A DNA stretch of 18,015 nucleotides from Pseudomonadota bacterium (GTDB taxonomy: Bacteria > Chloroflexota > UBA6077 > JAJPHF01). Made by a program: the position numbers and the translations under genes. Where the stretch lies: assembly GCA_021325365.1 (NCBI GenBank), contig JAJPHF010000110.1, positions 1 to 18,015 on the forward strand, in the 5' to 3' direction. This document shows, in pieces, positions 1-8,544 of this stretch. How positions within the stretch are numbered: position 1 is the stretch's first letter; every line of letters starts with the position of its first letter. Below the pieces are notes generated by a model that saw nothing but the letters and a program-made list of their open reading frames with translations, ran no database searches and was not told the DNA's origin.

Positions 1-108
1 CGCCCGCCCAGCGAGCGGCGCCGGGTCGAGCCGGGCGTGTGGCCCGAGGCGCTCGAGGCCCAGTCCGACACCTACCAGGGCGAGCCCTTCCTCGGCCCCT
101 GGGGCTAG
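1..108 (+). CDS. C-terminal end of an unidentified protein (partial)
   Basis: An open frame enters from the left edge of the window and stops at TAG 106-108, leaving 35 codons. The visible tail is rich in charged residues, Pro and Trp and ends in FLGPWG. No family can be recognised from so little sequence. It is accepted as probably real because the stop is followed within ten bases by a strong hairpin of terminator type (116-151) and then by a promoter-like region for the next gene, which is the expected layout at the end of a transcription unit. It could still be a chance open frame in GC-rich DNA. Confidence 0.5.
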   Translation, partial: RPPSERRRVEPGVWPEALEAQSDTYQGEPFLGPWG

Positions 109-115
109 GCGAGAT

Positions 116-151
116 CCGCGGGTACCGGCCCCCGGAGGCCGGTACCTGCGG
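116..151 (+). terminator. Strong hairpin after the partial gene
   Basis: GGTACCGGCC (121-130) pairs perfectly with GGCCGGTACC (137-146) around the six-base loop CCCGGA. The stem continues outward through one G-U pair and then CCGC/GCGG, giving about 15 paired positions. There is no T-run after it, so it is not a classic intrinsic terminator, but high-GC bacteria often have such U-less hairpins at gene ends. Two further mutually exclusive GC hairpins lie just downstream (CCAGGG/CCCTGG at 159-173; CTGGCCC/GGGCCAG at 170-190). The terminator role is inferred; the inverted repeat is directly visible. Confidence 0.6.
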
Positions 152-258
152 CGCCGCTCCAGGGCGGCCCTGGCCCAGGCGGAGGGCCAGGCCACGCGAC
201 CTATTGGCTCAGCGGTTTATTGGCGCCGTGAATGTACCCGCGGTGCAATAGTACCACC

Positions 259-288
259 TTGGCACAATTGATGCTATTGTGTTATCAG
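259..288 (+). promoter_or_regulatory. Candidate promoter and operator of the GntR-receiver gene
   Basis: TTGGCA (259-264, five of six matches to the -35 consensus) and TATCAG (283-288, four of six to the -10) are 18 bases apart in a locally AT-rich patch of an otherwise very GC-rich region. Transcription would start only about 10 bases before the ATG at 306. The spacer contains the inverted repeat CACAAT-N7-ATTGTG (263-281), a plausible binding site for a dimeric repressor. CAATAG (246-251) and CTATTG (274-279) form a second, wider dyad. Autoregulation by the adjacent GntR-type protein is an inference from position. Confidence 0.45.
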
Positions 289-305
289 ATCAGCGGGAGG
301 ATGCG

Positions 306-929
306 ATGGCGATCAATCGCCTGGGTCCACGGTCCGGTCGCGTGTACAGCGTGTTGCGAGAGCGCATCCTGGAGGGCGAGTTGTCGCCGGGCACGAAGCT
401 GCCTCCGCACACCGAGCTGGCGGCCGAATTCGGGGTCGCGCCGCTCACCTTGCGCCACGTGCTGGCCAGTCTCGAAGAAGAGGGGCTGGTGTCGCGCGAG
501 CAAGGGCGGGGCACCTTCGTGCGCGCGCGCTCGGCGCCCGCGGTGCTAATCGTCGACGACGACCCGCTGATGCGGGGCCTGCTGCGCGAGCGGGTCAGCC
601 GAGCCGGCTATCGCGCCGTCGAGGCTGACGGGCCGTCCACCGGGATCGCCGCGCTGGAGCAAGACCCCGACGTGGCGCTCGTGCTCAGCGACATCCGAAT
701 GCCGGCCAGCACCGATGGCATCGGGTTCATCCGAGCCGTGCGGCGCCGTTGGCCCGCGCTGCCGCTGGCGGCCGTCACCGGGTACCCGGGCGATCTCGAC
801 CTGTTGCATGGCACCCCCGAATGTCCAGTGCTCATCCTGCCGAAGCCGTTCCGCGTGGGCCAGATCGACGAGGTGCTGCGGCTGGCGCTCCGGCCTGGCG
901 CGCTCCAGGCTGCCGGCAGCCGCCGCTAA
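306..929 (+). CDS. GntR-type winged-helix / response-regulator receiver fusion protein
   Basis: Predicted 207-residue transcription factor. Residues about 10-75 form a GntR-family winged helix: RVYSVLRERILEGELSPGTK, PPHTELAAEFGV, the recognition-helix stretch LTLRHVLASLEEEGL and the wing REQGRGTFV. A receiver domain follows almost without linker (about 79-197): acidic cluster DDD at 84-86, phospho-acceptor D129 in LSDIRMP, T158 and K180 in LPKPF, so all residues needed for phosphorylation are present. GntR factors normally carry FCD, UTRA or aminotransferase-like ligand domains, so the receiver is unusual and implies control by phosphate transfer rather than a metabolite. ATG 306 is preferred over an in-frame GTG at 279 because GGGAGG (295-300) lies five bases before it, while 279 falls inside the promoter-like sequence. 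It is the only recognisable DNA-binding output near four kinases; partner kinase and targets are unknown. Confidence 0.85.
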   Translation: MAINRLGPRSGRVYSVLRERILEGELSPGTKLPPHTELAAEFGVAPLTLRHVLASLEEEGLVSREQGRGTFVRARSAPAVLIVDDDPLMRGLLRERVSRAGYRAVEADGPSTGIAALEQDPDVALVLSDIRMPASTDGIGFIRAVRRRWPALPLAAVTGYPGDLDLLHGTPECPVLILPKPFRVGQIDEVLRLALRPGALQAAGSRR

Positions 930-1087
930 CCGCGCCCACCCGCCCGCGCCGGCCGTGCCAGGACGCGCACCGCGCTCCTACGAGCCCTTAACCCGTGTCC
1001 TAGCCCGGGCCCGGGCCGCGCGGGCCATACTGGAAACCGTCTGCGAGGCATTCGGGCGGGAGTGTCCCGCGCTAGCGGCAGCGCGAG
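930..1087. other. Intergenic region before the membrane hybrid kinase
   Basis: This 158-base GC-rich gap contains a perfect 14-base palindrome, GCCCGGGCCCGGGC (1003-1016). TACTGG (1028-1033) is a possible -10, but no convincing -35 stands at the right distance. The gap is large for this window and could hold a separate promoter for the three-gene signalling operon that follows. I see no RNA gene or repeat in it. Confidence 0.3.
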
Positions 1088-4000
1088 ATGGCGAGCATGT
1101 GGCGGCGGTTGAGCGATCTCCCTGTATGGTGGCGCATCACGATCCCCGCCCTGGCGGCGCTGGTCGGCCTGGCGCTCGTTGCCGTCGCGGCCTTCGGGGG
1201 CCTGCGCGCCTACCGCGAGGCGAGCCAGCTTCAGGACCACACCCAGGATGGCTTGCTCCACAGCGGCAACCTGGAGGGCGCTTTCCTGAGCATGGTTGCC
1301 ACCGTGCGCGGCTACCGTCTGGACCGTGACCCCGCGTACCTCGCCTCCTATGAGGCGGCACGCCAGGAGCTGGAGGACGAGTACACGGCACTGCGGGCGC
1401 TCGTCGCCGGCAACCCACCCCAGGTCGCGCGCATCGATCGGCTGCACGCGCTCGCCGCCGCCTGGGAGGCCGGGACTGCCGCGCCCACGGTGCAGGCCGG
1501 CGCTGACGCGCCGCTCCCGCCGGTACCCGTAGCGCGCGCCAGCGAGCTGATCGAGAGCGTTCGGGCCGAGCGCACGGCGTTTAACGGCGTCGAGCTGAAC
1601 CTGCTGGCCGCTCGCGATGCCGCCGTCGAGCAGGCGCTGCTGCTGACGGCCCTGGCCATCGGCGCGGCCCTCCTGGTAGAGCTGCTGCTGGTCATCCTGA
1701 CCGCCACCGTGGCCACGCGGTCCATTACCGCGCCCCTGGGCCGCCTGGCGGCGACGGCCGAGCGCTGGCGGCGCGGCGAGCTGGACGCGCGTACCGGGCT
1801 GCGCACGCGCGACGAGCTGGGGCTGGTGGGACGCGCGTTCGACCAGATGGCGGAGCAGCTTGCCGCGGACCGCATGGCCCTGGAAGCCGCCAACCGCGGC
1901 TACCGCGTGCTGCACGATCTCAATCTGAAGCTCATCAGCGACGACGTGGCGCGGGCGCCGCTCGCCGAGGGCCTGGCGGTGCTGCGCGACGAGCTAGGCT
2001 TCGACGCCGTCGAGCTGTGGTGGCTGACGGACGACCACCTGGCGCTGGTGGCGCAGAGCCACGCGGACCCAGTCATGTCGCGGGCCGCTACGACGCGCCC
2101 GCTGGGCGATGGCATCGTCGGCCAGGTGGCGCTGAGCGGCGAGGAGGCGATTATTGCGAACGCGCAGACGGCGCCGGCCGCGGCCGCGGCGCACGCCTGG
2201 CTGCGGGCGGCGGGGCTAAACAGCGTCGTCGCGCTGCCGCTGCAAAGCGAGGCGGGCACGCGCGGCACGCTACTGCTGGCCAGCCCGGCCGCCGCAGCGC
2301 CGGCCGCCGACACGCTGGCCGTGCTGCGGACCGCGGGGCAGCAGCTGGCGCTCGTCGTCGAGCGGCGCGAGGTGCGGGCGCGCCTGGAGGCGTCGAACCG
2401 CGCGCTGGCCCACGCCACCCAGGCCAAGAGCGAGTTCCTGGCCACGATGAGCCATGAGCTGCGCACGCCGCTCAACTCGATCATCGGCTTCTCGGACCTG
2501 TTGCTCGACGATACGGGCGATGATCCGGAAGCCACGCGCCGCCGCCGCTACGTGAGCCACATCCACGAGAGCGGGCAGCACCTGCTCAGCCTCGTGAACG
2601 ACATCCTCGACCTGGCGAAGGTCGAGGCGGGACGCATGGAGCTGCACCCGACGACCTTCGAGGTCGCCGCCGCGCTGCGGGCGGTGGAGGCGATCATTCG
2701 TCCGCTGGCGGAGAAGAAGCGGCTCGCCCTGACGACGCAGGTGGCGCCCGACGTGACGACGTTGCGCGCCGACGAGGGCAAGTTCAAGCAGGTACTCTAC
2801 AACCTGCTGGCGAACGCGGTGAAATTCACTCCCGAGGGCGGGCGGGTGGAGCTGCTGGCCCGCCTCGCGCCTGGGGCGCTGGAGGTCACGGTTGCCGATA
2901 CGGGCATCGGCATCGCGCCGGCCGACCAGGAGCGGGTATTCGACGAGTTCCAGCAAGTGGACGCGGCCGTCGGACGGCAGCACGAGGGCACCGGCCTGGG
3001 GCTGGCCCTAACCCGTCGCCTGGTCGAGCTGCAGGGGGGCCGCATCTGGCTGGAGAGCGCGCTAGGAGCTGGGTGCCGATTCACCTTCACGGTGCCGCTG
3101 GCGGCCGTCGACGCGCCCTCACCCCCCGCCCTCTCCCAAAGGGAGAGGGGGCCAGGCGCCCTCCCCGGTCCATCTGGGAGAGGAGAGCGACGCTCGCAGG
3201 ATGCCGCGGCGCAGGGGGCGGCCGCGCCTCTCCCCTCTCCCGCTGGGGGAGGGGCCGGGGGGGAGGGCGGCATATGCCCTCTCCCACGGGGAGAGGGCGA
3301 GGGGGCGGGCGGGTCCCTTGCTCCCCTGGTCCTCGTCGTGGAGGACGACGCGCGCGGCCGAGAGCTGGTGCACGACTATCTCGTGCAGGCGGGCTATCGT
3401 GTGGCGACGGTCGCCCAGGGGACGCCCGCCGTGGAGCAGGCGCGGGCGTTGCAGCCGGCGGCGATCACGCTCGACGTGCTGCTGCCCGGCTGCGACGGCT
3501 GGGAGGTGCTGCAAGCGCTCAAGGCCGACCCGGCCACCCGCGACATCCCGGTCGTGATGGTTTCCATCGTCGACAACGAGCACCTGGGTTACGCGCTGGG
3601 CGCGGCGGCCTATCTCGTCAAGCCGGTGGCGCAGGCGGACCTGCTGCGCACGCTGGCGCGCGTGAGCCGCGCGAGCGAGGCGCGGGGCGTGCCCGTGGCG
3701 GCCCGGCCGGCCGCTACGGCGCTCGTCGTGGACGACGAGTCCCAGGCCCGGGAGATGGTCGCCGCGTTCCTCGAGCCGGCGGGCTATCGAGTGCTGCGCG
3801 CCGCGAGCGGCGAGGAGGGCGTGGCCCAGGCGCGCGCGAGCCGGCCCGACGTGCTGCTGCTCGACCTGCTGCTGCCCGGCCTGAACGGGTTTGAGGTGGT
3901 CGAGCAGCTGAAGGCCGACGCGACGACGCGCGCGATCCCAATCGTCATCCTCACGGCCCAAGACCTCACGCCCGCGGACCGCGCTGCCCTGAACGGCCAG

Positions 4001-4123
4001 ATCGCGGCGCTCGTCGCCAAGGACGGCTTCACGCGCGAGCGCTTCCTGGCCGAGCTGGGCGTCGTGCTAGACGGCGTCCTGACGCGCGCCTGCGCCGCGG
4101 CCGCCGAGGAGAGCGGGCGATGA
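1088..4123 (+). CDS. Membrane hybrid histidine kinase (CHASE3-like, HAMP, GAF, HisKA, HATPase, REC, REC)
   Basis: A 1011-residue inner-membrane sensor kinase. Two hydrophobic segments (about 17-40 and 182-207) flank a roughly 140-residue extracytoplasmic domain that resembles CHASE3 ([16 protein letters not shown], 74-89). HAMP (about 208-262) and GAF (about 285-425) follow. The HisKA H-box [15 protein letters not shown] carries the phospho-acceptor H456. The ATPase has an N-box (N572, N576), DTGIGI at 604-609 and GTGLGLAL at 634-641. Two receivers end the protein: one with D796, S826 and K845, the other with D926, T956 and K978. Between ATPase and first receiver lies a low-complexity stretch (about 677-744) rich in Pro, Gly, Arg and Glu; at the DNA level it is a cluster of hairpin repeats (see 3115-3319). 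The start has only a weak ribosome site, and ATG 1097 is an alternative. The ATGA overlap at 4120 indicates translational coupling to the next gene. Signal sensed and final output are unknown. Confidence 0.92.
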   Translation: MASMWRRLSDLPVWWRITIPALAALVGLALVAVAAFGGLRAYREASQLQDHTQDGLLHSGNLEGAFLSMVATVRGYRLDRDPAYLASYEAARQELEDEYTALRALVAGNPPQVARIDRLHALAAAWEAGTAAPTVQAGADAPLPPVPVARASELIESVRAERTAFNGVELNLLAARDAAVEQALLLTALAIGAALLVELLLVILTATVATRSITAPLGRLAATAERWRRGELDARTGLRTRDELGLVGRAFDQMAEQLAADRMALEAANRGYRVLHDLNLKLISDDVARAPLAEGLAVLRDELGFDAVELWWLTDDHLALVAQSHADPVMSRAATTRPLGDGIVGQVALSGEEAIIANAQTAPAAAAAHAWLRAAGLNSVVALPLQSEAGTRGTLLLASPAAAAPAADTLAVLRTAGQQLALVVERREVRARLEASNRALAHATQAKSEFLATMSHELRTPLNSIIGFSDLLLDDTGDDPEATRRRRYVSHIHESGQHLLSLVNDILDLAKVEAGRMELHPTTFEVAAALRAVEAIIRPLAEKKRLALTTQVAPDVTTLRADEGKFKQVLYNLLANAVKFTPEGGRVELLARLAPGALEVTVADTGIGIAPADQERVFDEFQQVDAAVGRQHEGTGLGLALTRRLVELQGGRIWLESALGAGCRFTFTVPLAAVDAPSPPALSQRERGPGALPGPSGRGERRSQDAAAQGAAAPLPSPAGGGAGGEGGICPLPRGEGEGAGGSLAPLVLVVEDDARGRELVHDYLVQAGYRVATVAQGTPAVEQARALQPAAITLDVLLPGCDGWEVLQALKADPATRDIPVVMVSIVDNEHLGYALGAAAYLVKPVAQADLLRTLARVSRASEARGVPVAARPAATALVVDDESQAREMVAAFLEPAGYRVLRAASGEEGVAQARASRPDVLLLDLLLPGLNGFEVVEQLKADATTRAIPIVILTAQDLTPADRAALNGQIAALVAKDGFTRERFLAELGVVLDGVLTRACAAAAEESGR
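3115..3319. repeat. Palindromic repeat cluster inside the hybrid kinase gene
   Basis: About 200 bases contain several copies of one hairpin unit, CCCTCTCCC-N3-GGGAGAGGG. Copy one (3129-3149, loop AAA) and the last copy (3276-3298, loop ACG, ten-base stem) are perfect. A third (3232-3254, loop GCT) has one G-T mismatch, and a degenerate one has CTCCC (3161-3165) opposite GGGAG (3176-3180). The three good copies are read in three different reading frames, giving [15 protein letters not shown] and PLPRGEG, yet no stop codon results. This shows the unit is a DNA-level element, not a protein repeat. Hairpins of this kind are typically intergenic in bacteria; here they sit in the interdomain linker of a kinase. 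Confidence 0.8.
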
Positions 4124-4506
4124 GCGAGACGGTCCGGGTGCTGGTGGTGGAAGACCACCCGCTGAACCGCGAGCTGGCGGAGGCGATCCTGGAGCGCGCG
4201 GGCTACGACGTGGTGGCGGCCGAGGATGGCGAGACGGCGCTGGCCAGTGTGGCGGCACGGCGGCCCGACGTCATCCTGCTGGACGTGGAGCTGCCGGGCA
4301 TCAGCGGCCTGGAAGTCGCGCGGCGGCTGAAGGGCGATCAGGCCACGCGCGGCATTCCCGTAGTGGCGCTCACCGCCTACGCCATGGTGGGCGATGAGGA
4401 GCGGGCCCGCGCGGCGGGCTGCGACGACTACGTGACCAAGCCGATCGAGCGCCCCAAGCTGCTGGGCGCCGTGGAGCGCGCCCTCACCCGGGAGGCCCCG
4501 CCATGA
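4120..4506 (+). CDS. Single-domain response regulator (CheY/DivK type)
   Basis: A 128-residue protein made only of a receiver domain, the usual length for stand-alone receivers. The acidic pair is E11-D12, the phospho-acceptor D55 lies in [11 protein letters not shown]85 in ALTAY and K107 in TKPI. It has no output domain, so it probably acts by protein-protein contact or as a phosphate shuttle between the flanking hybrid kinases. It overlaps the upstream kinase by ATGA (4120-4123) and the downstream kinase by ATGA (4503-4506), so all three genes are very likely translated from one message. Confidence 0.93.
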   Translation: MSETVRVLVVEDHPLNRELAEAILERAGYDVVAAEDGETALASVAARRPDVILLDVELPGISGLEVARRLKGDQATRGIPVVALTAYAMVGDEERARAAGCDDYVTKPIERPKLLGAVERALTREAPP

Positions 4507-6740
4507 CCGCGTCTCTGGGCACCGTGCTGGTCGTGGACGACCAGGCTGCCAACCGCGAGCTGCTGGCCGCTTACCTGGAGGCTGTGCCTTGCGCCGTGCG
4601 GGAGGCGCCCGACGGCACCGCGGCGCTCGCCGCCATCGCGGCGGACCCGCCCGACGTGATCTTGCTCGACGTCATGCTGCCGGGGCTGGACGGCTACGCG
4701 GTCACCGAGCGGCTGAAGGCCGACCCGCACACGGCGACGATTCCCGTCGTGCTCGTGACGGCGCTGCGCGAGCGCGCCGACCGGCTGCGCGGCCTCGAGG
4801 CGGGCGCCGACGAGTTCCTGAGCAAGCCCGTCGATCGCGTCGAGCTGGTGGCGCGCGTGCGCACGCTGCTGCGGCTGAAGCGCCTGCGCGACGAGCGCGA
4901 GGCGGGCCGCGAGGCCGAGCGGGCGCGGCTGGCGGGCCTGATGAATTACCTGCCCGACGGCGTGCTGCTGTTCGAGGGCGAAGACGCTCGGCTGGCGCTG
5001 GCCAATCCCGCGGCGACGGCCGTGCTTGGCTGGCCACTCACCGACGGCGTGCCGTTCACCGCCCAGCCGGTCGCCGGCCACCTCCTGCGTCCCGACGGCA
5101 CCCCTTGCGCGCTCGACACTCTGCCGCACGCGCGGGCGCTGCGCGACGGGCAGGCGAGCCTGGGCGAAGAGCTGCTGGTCTGCCTGCCGGATGGCGTGGC
5201 GCGGCCCATCCTGGTCAGCTCGACGCCCGTGCCGACCGCGCCGGGCGCGCCGCCCGTGGTGGTGCTCGTCTGTCAGGACATCAGCCGCCTGAAGGAGGCC
5301 GAGCAGCGACAGGCCGAGTTCGTCGCCATTGCCTCGCACGAGCTGCGGACGCCGATGACGAGCCTCGTCGGCTTCACCGAGCTGTTGCTACACCGCGACG
5401 TGGCCGACGCCACGCGGCGCGCGTGGCTGGAGACCATGCACGAGGAGGGGCTGCGACTCGCCGCGATCCTGAACGACCTGCTCGACCTGGCGCGTCTCGA
5501 CAGCGGCCGCGTGGCGCTGAGCCTGGGACCGCAGGACCTGCAGGCCGCGATCACACAGGTCTTGGCCGTGCTGCGCCCGCCGGCGCCTCACCATACGCTG
5601 GAGGCGCAAGTCGAGCCCGGGCTACCGCCCGTGCTAGCTGATGGCGACAAGCTGCAGCAGATCCTGATGAACCTCGTGGGCAACGCTATCAAGTACTCGC
5701 CGGCGGGCGGGACCGTGCGCGTGCAGGCCCGCCGCGTGGCCGACGAGGCCGAGGTGCGGGTAAGCGACGAGGGCGTGGGCATCCCGCCAGACGAGCTGCC
5801 CAAGCTGTTCACGCGCTTCCACCGCGTGCGCCGCCCCGAAACCGAGGGCATCGAGGGCACCGGGCTGGGGTTGGCGCTCACCAAGGAGCTGGTCGAGCGG
5901 CACCACGGGCGGATCACGGTGACCAGCACGCTGGGCCAGGGTACGGAGTTCGCCTTCACGTTGCCGCTGATCCTGGCCCAGCCCGTGCCGGGCGCGCCGC
6001 GGCCGCTGGTGCTGGTAGTGACGCGGGCGAGCGCCACGGGCCAGGCGGGGGCGCTCTGTGCCCAGCTCGACGCCGCCGGCTATGCTCCCCATTGGGTCCG
6101 CTCGCTCTCGGAGCTGCGCCAGTACACGCGGGCCTACCCGCCGTCGGCGGTGATCGTCGGGCTCGATCCGGACGATGCGCTCGACGGCTGGGAGGTGCTG
6201 GCCGCGCTCCGCACCGACCCGCTGACGGCGGCGCTGCCCGTGCTGCTGGTGGCTGCCTGGGAGGAGCAACCGATCGGCCGCACGCTTGGCGCCACAGAGT
6301 ACCTGGTGAAGCCCGTGCGGCCGCAGGAGCTGCTCGCCGTGCTGCGCCGGCTGGCGCGGCCCACGGGTGACGTCCTGGCCATTGACGACGACGCCGCGAC
6401 GCGCGCCCTGCTGGCAGCCATCCTGCGCGCCCAGGGCTTCCGCGTGTCGGTGGCAGCGGGGGGCGCGGAGGCGCTGGCGAGGATCGCCGCCGACCTGCCC
6501 GCGGCGGTGATCCTCGACCTGATGATGCCCGACGTGGACGGCTTCGAGGTGCTGGAGCGGCTGCGGGCCGATCCGCGCACCCAGCACGTGCCCGTCGTCG
6601 TGTTCACGGGCAAGGAGCTGACGCCGCAGGAGCGGCGCTGGCTGACCGAGCGCTCGGCGGCGCTGCTCCGCAAGGCGCCCCACGCCAGCGAAGACCTGCT
6701 CGCCGCGCTCCGGCGTGCCGTCCCGCTCGGCGTGGCGTAG
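4503..6740 (+). CDS. Soluble hybrid histidine kinase (REC, PAS, HisKA, HATPase, pseudo-REC, REC)
   Basis: A 745-residue cytoplasmic kinase with no membrane segment. An N-terminal receiver (D56, T86, K108) and a short coiled linker (about 118-145) lead into a PAS-like region (about 143-265). The HisKA H-box ASHELRTPMTSLVGF gives H279. The ATPase has N390/N394, DEGVGI (422-427) and GTGLGLAL (452-459). Two C-terminal receiver-like domains follow. The middle one (about 500-618) lacks the acidic pair (LVVTRAS) and the normal LD-x-LP phospho-acceptor loop but keeps K603, so it is probably a pseudo-receiver. The last (about 622-740) has IDDD, D672, T702 and K724. A kinase with a receiver before the PAS suggests it is itself controlled by phosphate from another kinase, for example the upstream hybrid or the single-domain regulator. 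The start is fixed by the ATGA overlap. Confidence 0.92.
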   Translation: MTASLGTVLVVDDQAANRELLAAYLEAVPCAVREAPDGTAALAAIAADPPDVILLDVMLPGLDGYAVTERLKADPHTATIPVVLVTALRERADRLRGLEAGADEFLSKPVDRVELVARVRTLLRLKRLRDEREAGREAERARLAGLMNYLPDGVLLFEGEDARLALANPAATAVLGWPLTDGVPFTAQPVAGHLLRPDGTPCALDTLPHARALRDGQASLGEELLVCLPDGVARPILVSSTPVPTAPGAPPVVVLVCQDISRLKEAEQRQAEFVAIASHELRTPMTSLVGFTELLLHRDVADATRRAWLETMHEEGLRLAAILNDLLDLARLDSGRVALSLGPQDLQAAITQVLAVLRPPAPHHTLEAQVEPGLPPVLADGDKLQQILMNLVGNAIKYSPAGGTVRVQARRVADEAEVRVSDEGVGIPPDELPKLFTRFHRVRRPETEGIEGTGLGLALTKELVERHHGRITVTSTLGQGTEFAFTLPLILAQPVPGAPRPLVLVVTRASATGQAGALCAQLDAAGYAPHWVRSLSELRQYTRAYPPSAVIVGLDPDDALDGWEVLAALRTDPLTAALPVLLVAAWEEQPIGRTLGATEYLVKPVRPQELLAVLRRLARPTGDVLAIDDDAATRALLAAILRAQGFRVSVAAGGAEALARIAADLPAAVILDLMMPDVDGFEVLERLRADPRTQHVPVVVFTGKELTPQERRWLTERSAALLRKAPHASEDLLAALRRAVPLGVA

Positions 6741-6977
6741 CCCGCGCGGGCGCGGTCGCGATCGTCGGCTCACGTCCCTGCAGTGTTGTGTCGAATACTG
6801 TAAGGTTTTTGAGACGAGCGGCGCGCCAGCGTCGGCCCGCGACGGGCCTGCGTTGCCGTATAGTTAACGGCTGGCCGGGTGCCGCGCGCGGAGCCACGGG
6901 GCGGCCCGCGCGCCGGTCTCGCGAGATCACGGTGCGGCAGGCGGCCCCGCTCGCCGCACGGCCAGGGGAAGGCTGCC
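6741..6977. other. Intergenic region before the PaaK-like gene
   Basis: Just after the kinase stop is the palindrome CCCGCGCGGG (6741-6750), a weak terminator candidate without a T-run. A short AT-richer patch at 6781-6815 (TTGTGT, a run of five T, TAAGG) and TATAGT at 6859-6864 (five of six to the -10 consensus) are possible promoter parts, but no good -35 is spaced correctly for either. GGGGAAGG at 6965-6972 is the ribosome site of the following gene. No RNA gene is visible. Confidence 0.3.
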
Positions 6978-8495
6978 GTGACCACTCTGCCTGTCAGCTC
7001 AGAGCACTTCTCCCCCCGTCGGGCGGAGACGCACGCCCTGCGCGTTGCTCAGGAGGCCGCCGCGCTAGTGCCGGCCTACGGCCGCTTCCTGCGACTGGCC
7101 GGCTATGATGCCAACCGCCTGCGCAGCTTCGCCGACTTCGCTGCCCTCCCGGTCATGGACAAGGCGTCGTATCTGACGCGCTACCCCATTGAGCAGCGCG
7201 TGCGCCGCGGCGAGCTGGCTCGCGCCCACATCGTCACGCTCAGCTCCGGCGCGACCGGCAGCCCTACCCTCTGGCCGCGCTTCCCGGACCAGGACGCCGC
7301 CCAGCTGGACACGCTCATCAACATCTACCAGGAGCACCTCCGCATCAAGGAGCGGTGGACGCTGCTGATCGTGGCCAATGCCATGGGCGCCTGGGTCGGC
7401 GGCGTGCTCGTTGCCGAGACCGGCCAGCGCATGTTCTCGCAGCCGGGCATCCGCGGCACGGTCGTCACGCCGGGCCTGAACCAGGAAGAGGCGCTGCGCT
7501 TCGTCGAACAGCTCAGCCGCCACTACGACCAGACGTTCATCATCGGCTACGCGGGGCCGATGGCGACCATGCTGGAGGAGGGCCAGCGCCGCGGTATTGA
7601 CTGGCCCGCCCTGAACGTGACGGTGTGCAGCGGCAGTGAGTACGTGTCGGAGGGGCAGCGCGAGCGCCTGGCGGAGCTGCTCGGCAAGAGCCTCGACCGA
7701 TTGGAGGGGTTCTTTGGCGTCTTCGGGTCGTCGGAAGGCGGCGGCGCGCTCGGCTACGAGTCGCGGCTCTGCCTGCTGATCCGGCGTCTGTGCGCTCGCA
7801 CGCCCGGCCTGACCGACGCGCTGTTCGACAGCCCGGTCGTCCCGTCGCTGAACCAGTACAACCCGGTCAACACCTTTCTGGAGGTCCAGAACGGGGAGAT
7901 TCTCCTGACGGCGCGTGGGGGCGTGCCGCTCGTCCGCTACAACACGCACGACCGCGGCGGGCTGCTGTCGATGGACGAGGTGGTGGCGCGCTGTCGCGCC
8001 TTCGGCTACGATCTGCGCCAGCAGCTTCAGGCGCGTGGCTTCGGGCCAGAGTACTTCCATCCGCTGCCGTTCATGTACGCCTTCGGTCGCAGCGACGCCA
8101 TCATGATCCATGGCGCGAACGTGTACGTGGATCAGCTCACCGAGGTGCTGACGCAGCCGGCCCTGCGCAGCTCGAACACCGGCCACTTCCGCCTGGCCGG
8201 CGAGAACCATCCCGACGGCCGCGCCACGTTGCACCTCCAGATCGAGCTGAGCGCCGGCGTGCCGGCGACCGAGGAGCTAACGGCGCTCTACCACCACAGC
8301 GTCGTGCAGGGGCTCCAGCGCGTCAGCACGGAGTTCCGCTCGGCGTACGAGATGGCGCACGGCCGCATCGCGGTCGAGATCGAGCTGATGCCCTTTGGCA
8401 GCCTAGCGCTGACGACGCCGAAGCACCAATACCTCGTCCGCAAGCCGGATCTCCTGGCTGGCACGGGCGCCCCGGGGGGCGCGCACGGCCAGTAG
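6978..8495 (+). CDS. PaaK-like (phenylacetate-CoA ligase family) adenylate-forming enzyme
   Basis: About 505 residues, a little longer than typical phenylacetate-CoA ligases (about 430-450). Family motifs appear in the expected order: the phosphate-binding loop SSGATGSPT (about 89-97), FGSSEGG (249-255), RYNTHDRGG (320-328), which carries the ATP-ribose-binding Asp, and the hinge GRSDAIMIHGANVYVDQL (about 370-387). Such enzymes activate a carboxylic acid as an acyl-AMP and usually pass it to CoA; the substrate here cannot be told, and phenylacetate should not be assumed because no paa catabolic genes are nearby. GTG 6978 is chosen because GGGGAAGG ends five bases before it; an upstream ATG at 6879 would add 33 Arg/Pro/Gly-rich residues unlike the family. 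The gene stands alone on + and converges with the kinase at 8545-10662. Confidence 0.82.
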   Translation: MTTLPVSSEHFSPRRAETHALRVAQEAAALVPAYGRFLRLAGYDANRLRSFADFAALPVMDKASYLTRYPIEQRVRRGELARAHIVTLSSGATGSPTLWPRFPDQDAAQLDTLINIYQEHLRIKERWTLLIVANAMGAWVGGVLVAETGQRMFSQPGIRGTVVTPGLNQEEALRFVEQLSRHYDQTFIIGYAGPMATMLEEGQRRGIDWPALNVTVCSGSEYVSEGQRERLAELLGKSLDRLEGFFGVFGSSEGGGALGYESRLCLLIRRLCARTPGLTDALFDSPVVPSLNQYNPVNTFLEVQNGEILLTARGGVPLVRYNTHDRGGLLSMDEVVARCRAFGYDLRQQLQARGFGPEYFHPLPFMYAFGRSDAIMIHGANVYVDQLTEVLTQPALRSSNTGHFRLAGENHPDGRATLHLQIELSAGVPATEELTALYHHSVVQGLQRVSTEFRSAYEMAHGRIAVEIELMPFGSLALTTPKHQYLVRKPDLLAGTGAPGGAHGQ

Positions 8496-8544
8496 GCCGC
8501 CGGGCGCGGACTCAGTCAATCGGGAGTGGCTGATTCAGGGGCCG

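Noticed and set aside
279..305. GTG 279 as the start of the GntR-receiver gene
   Set aside because: It lies within the predicted promoter and dyad and has no ribosome site; ATG 306 has GGGAGG five bases upstream.
926..1915. Long open frame on the minus strand opposite the first hybrid kinase
   Set aside because: It is an antisense shadow of a GC-rich gene: Gln/Arg/Gly-rich, no domain signal, while the plus strand encodes a clear kinase. The same applies to minus-strand frames at 5634-6773, 7065-8234 and 10963-12429.
3087..3287. Small open frame on the minus strand across the hairpin block
   Set aside because: Its translation merely mirrors the palindromic repeat and has no independent start signal.
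3129..3298. Hairpin cluster considered as a CRISPR array
   Set aside because: Units are palindromic and of unequal spacing, without uniform spacers or nearby cas genes, and they lie inside a coding region.
6781..6815. TTGTGT and nearby AT-rich patch as a third copy of the shared promoter motif
   Set aside because: Only TTGTGT matches; CAATTG and the TGTGTTAT core are absent, so it does not qualify.
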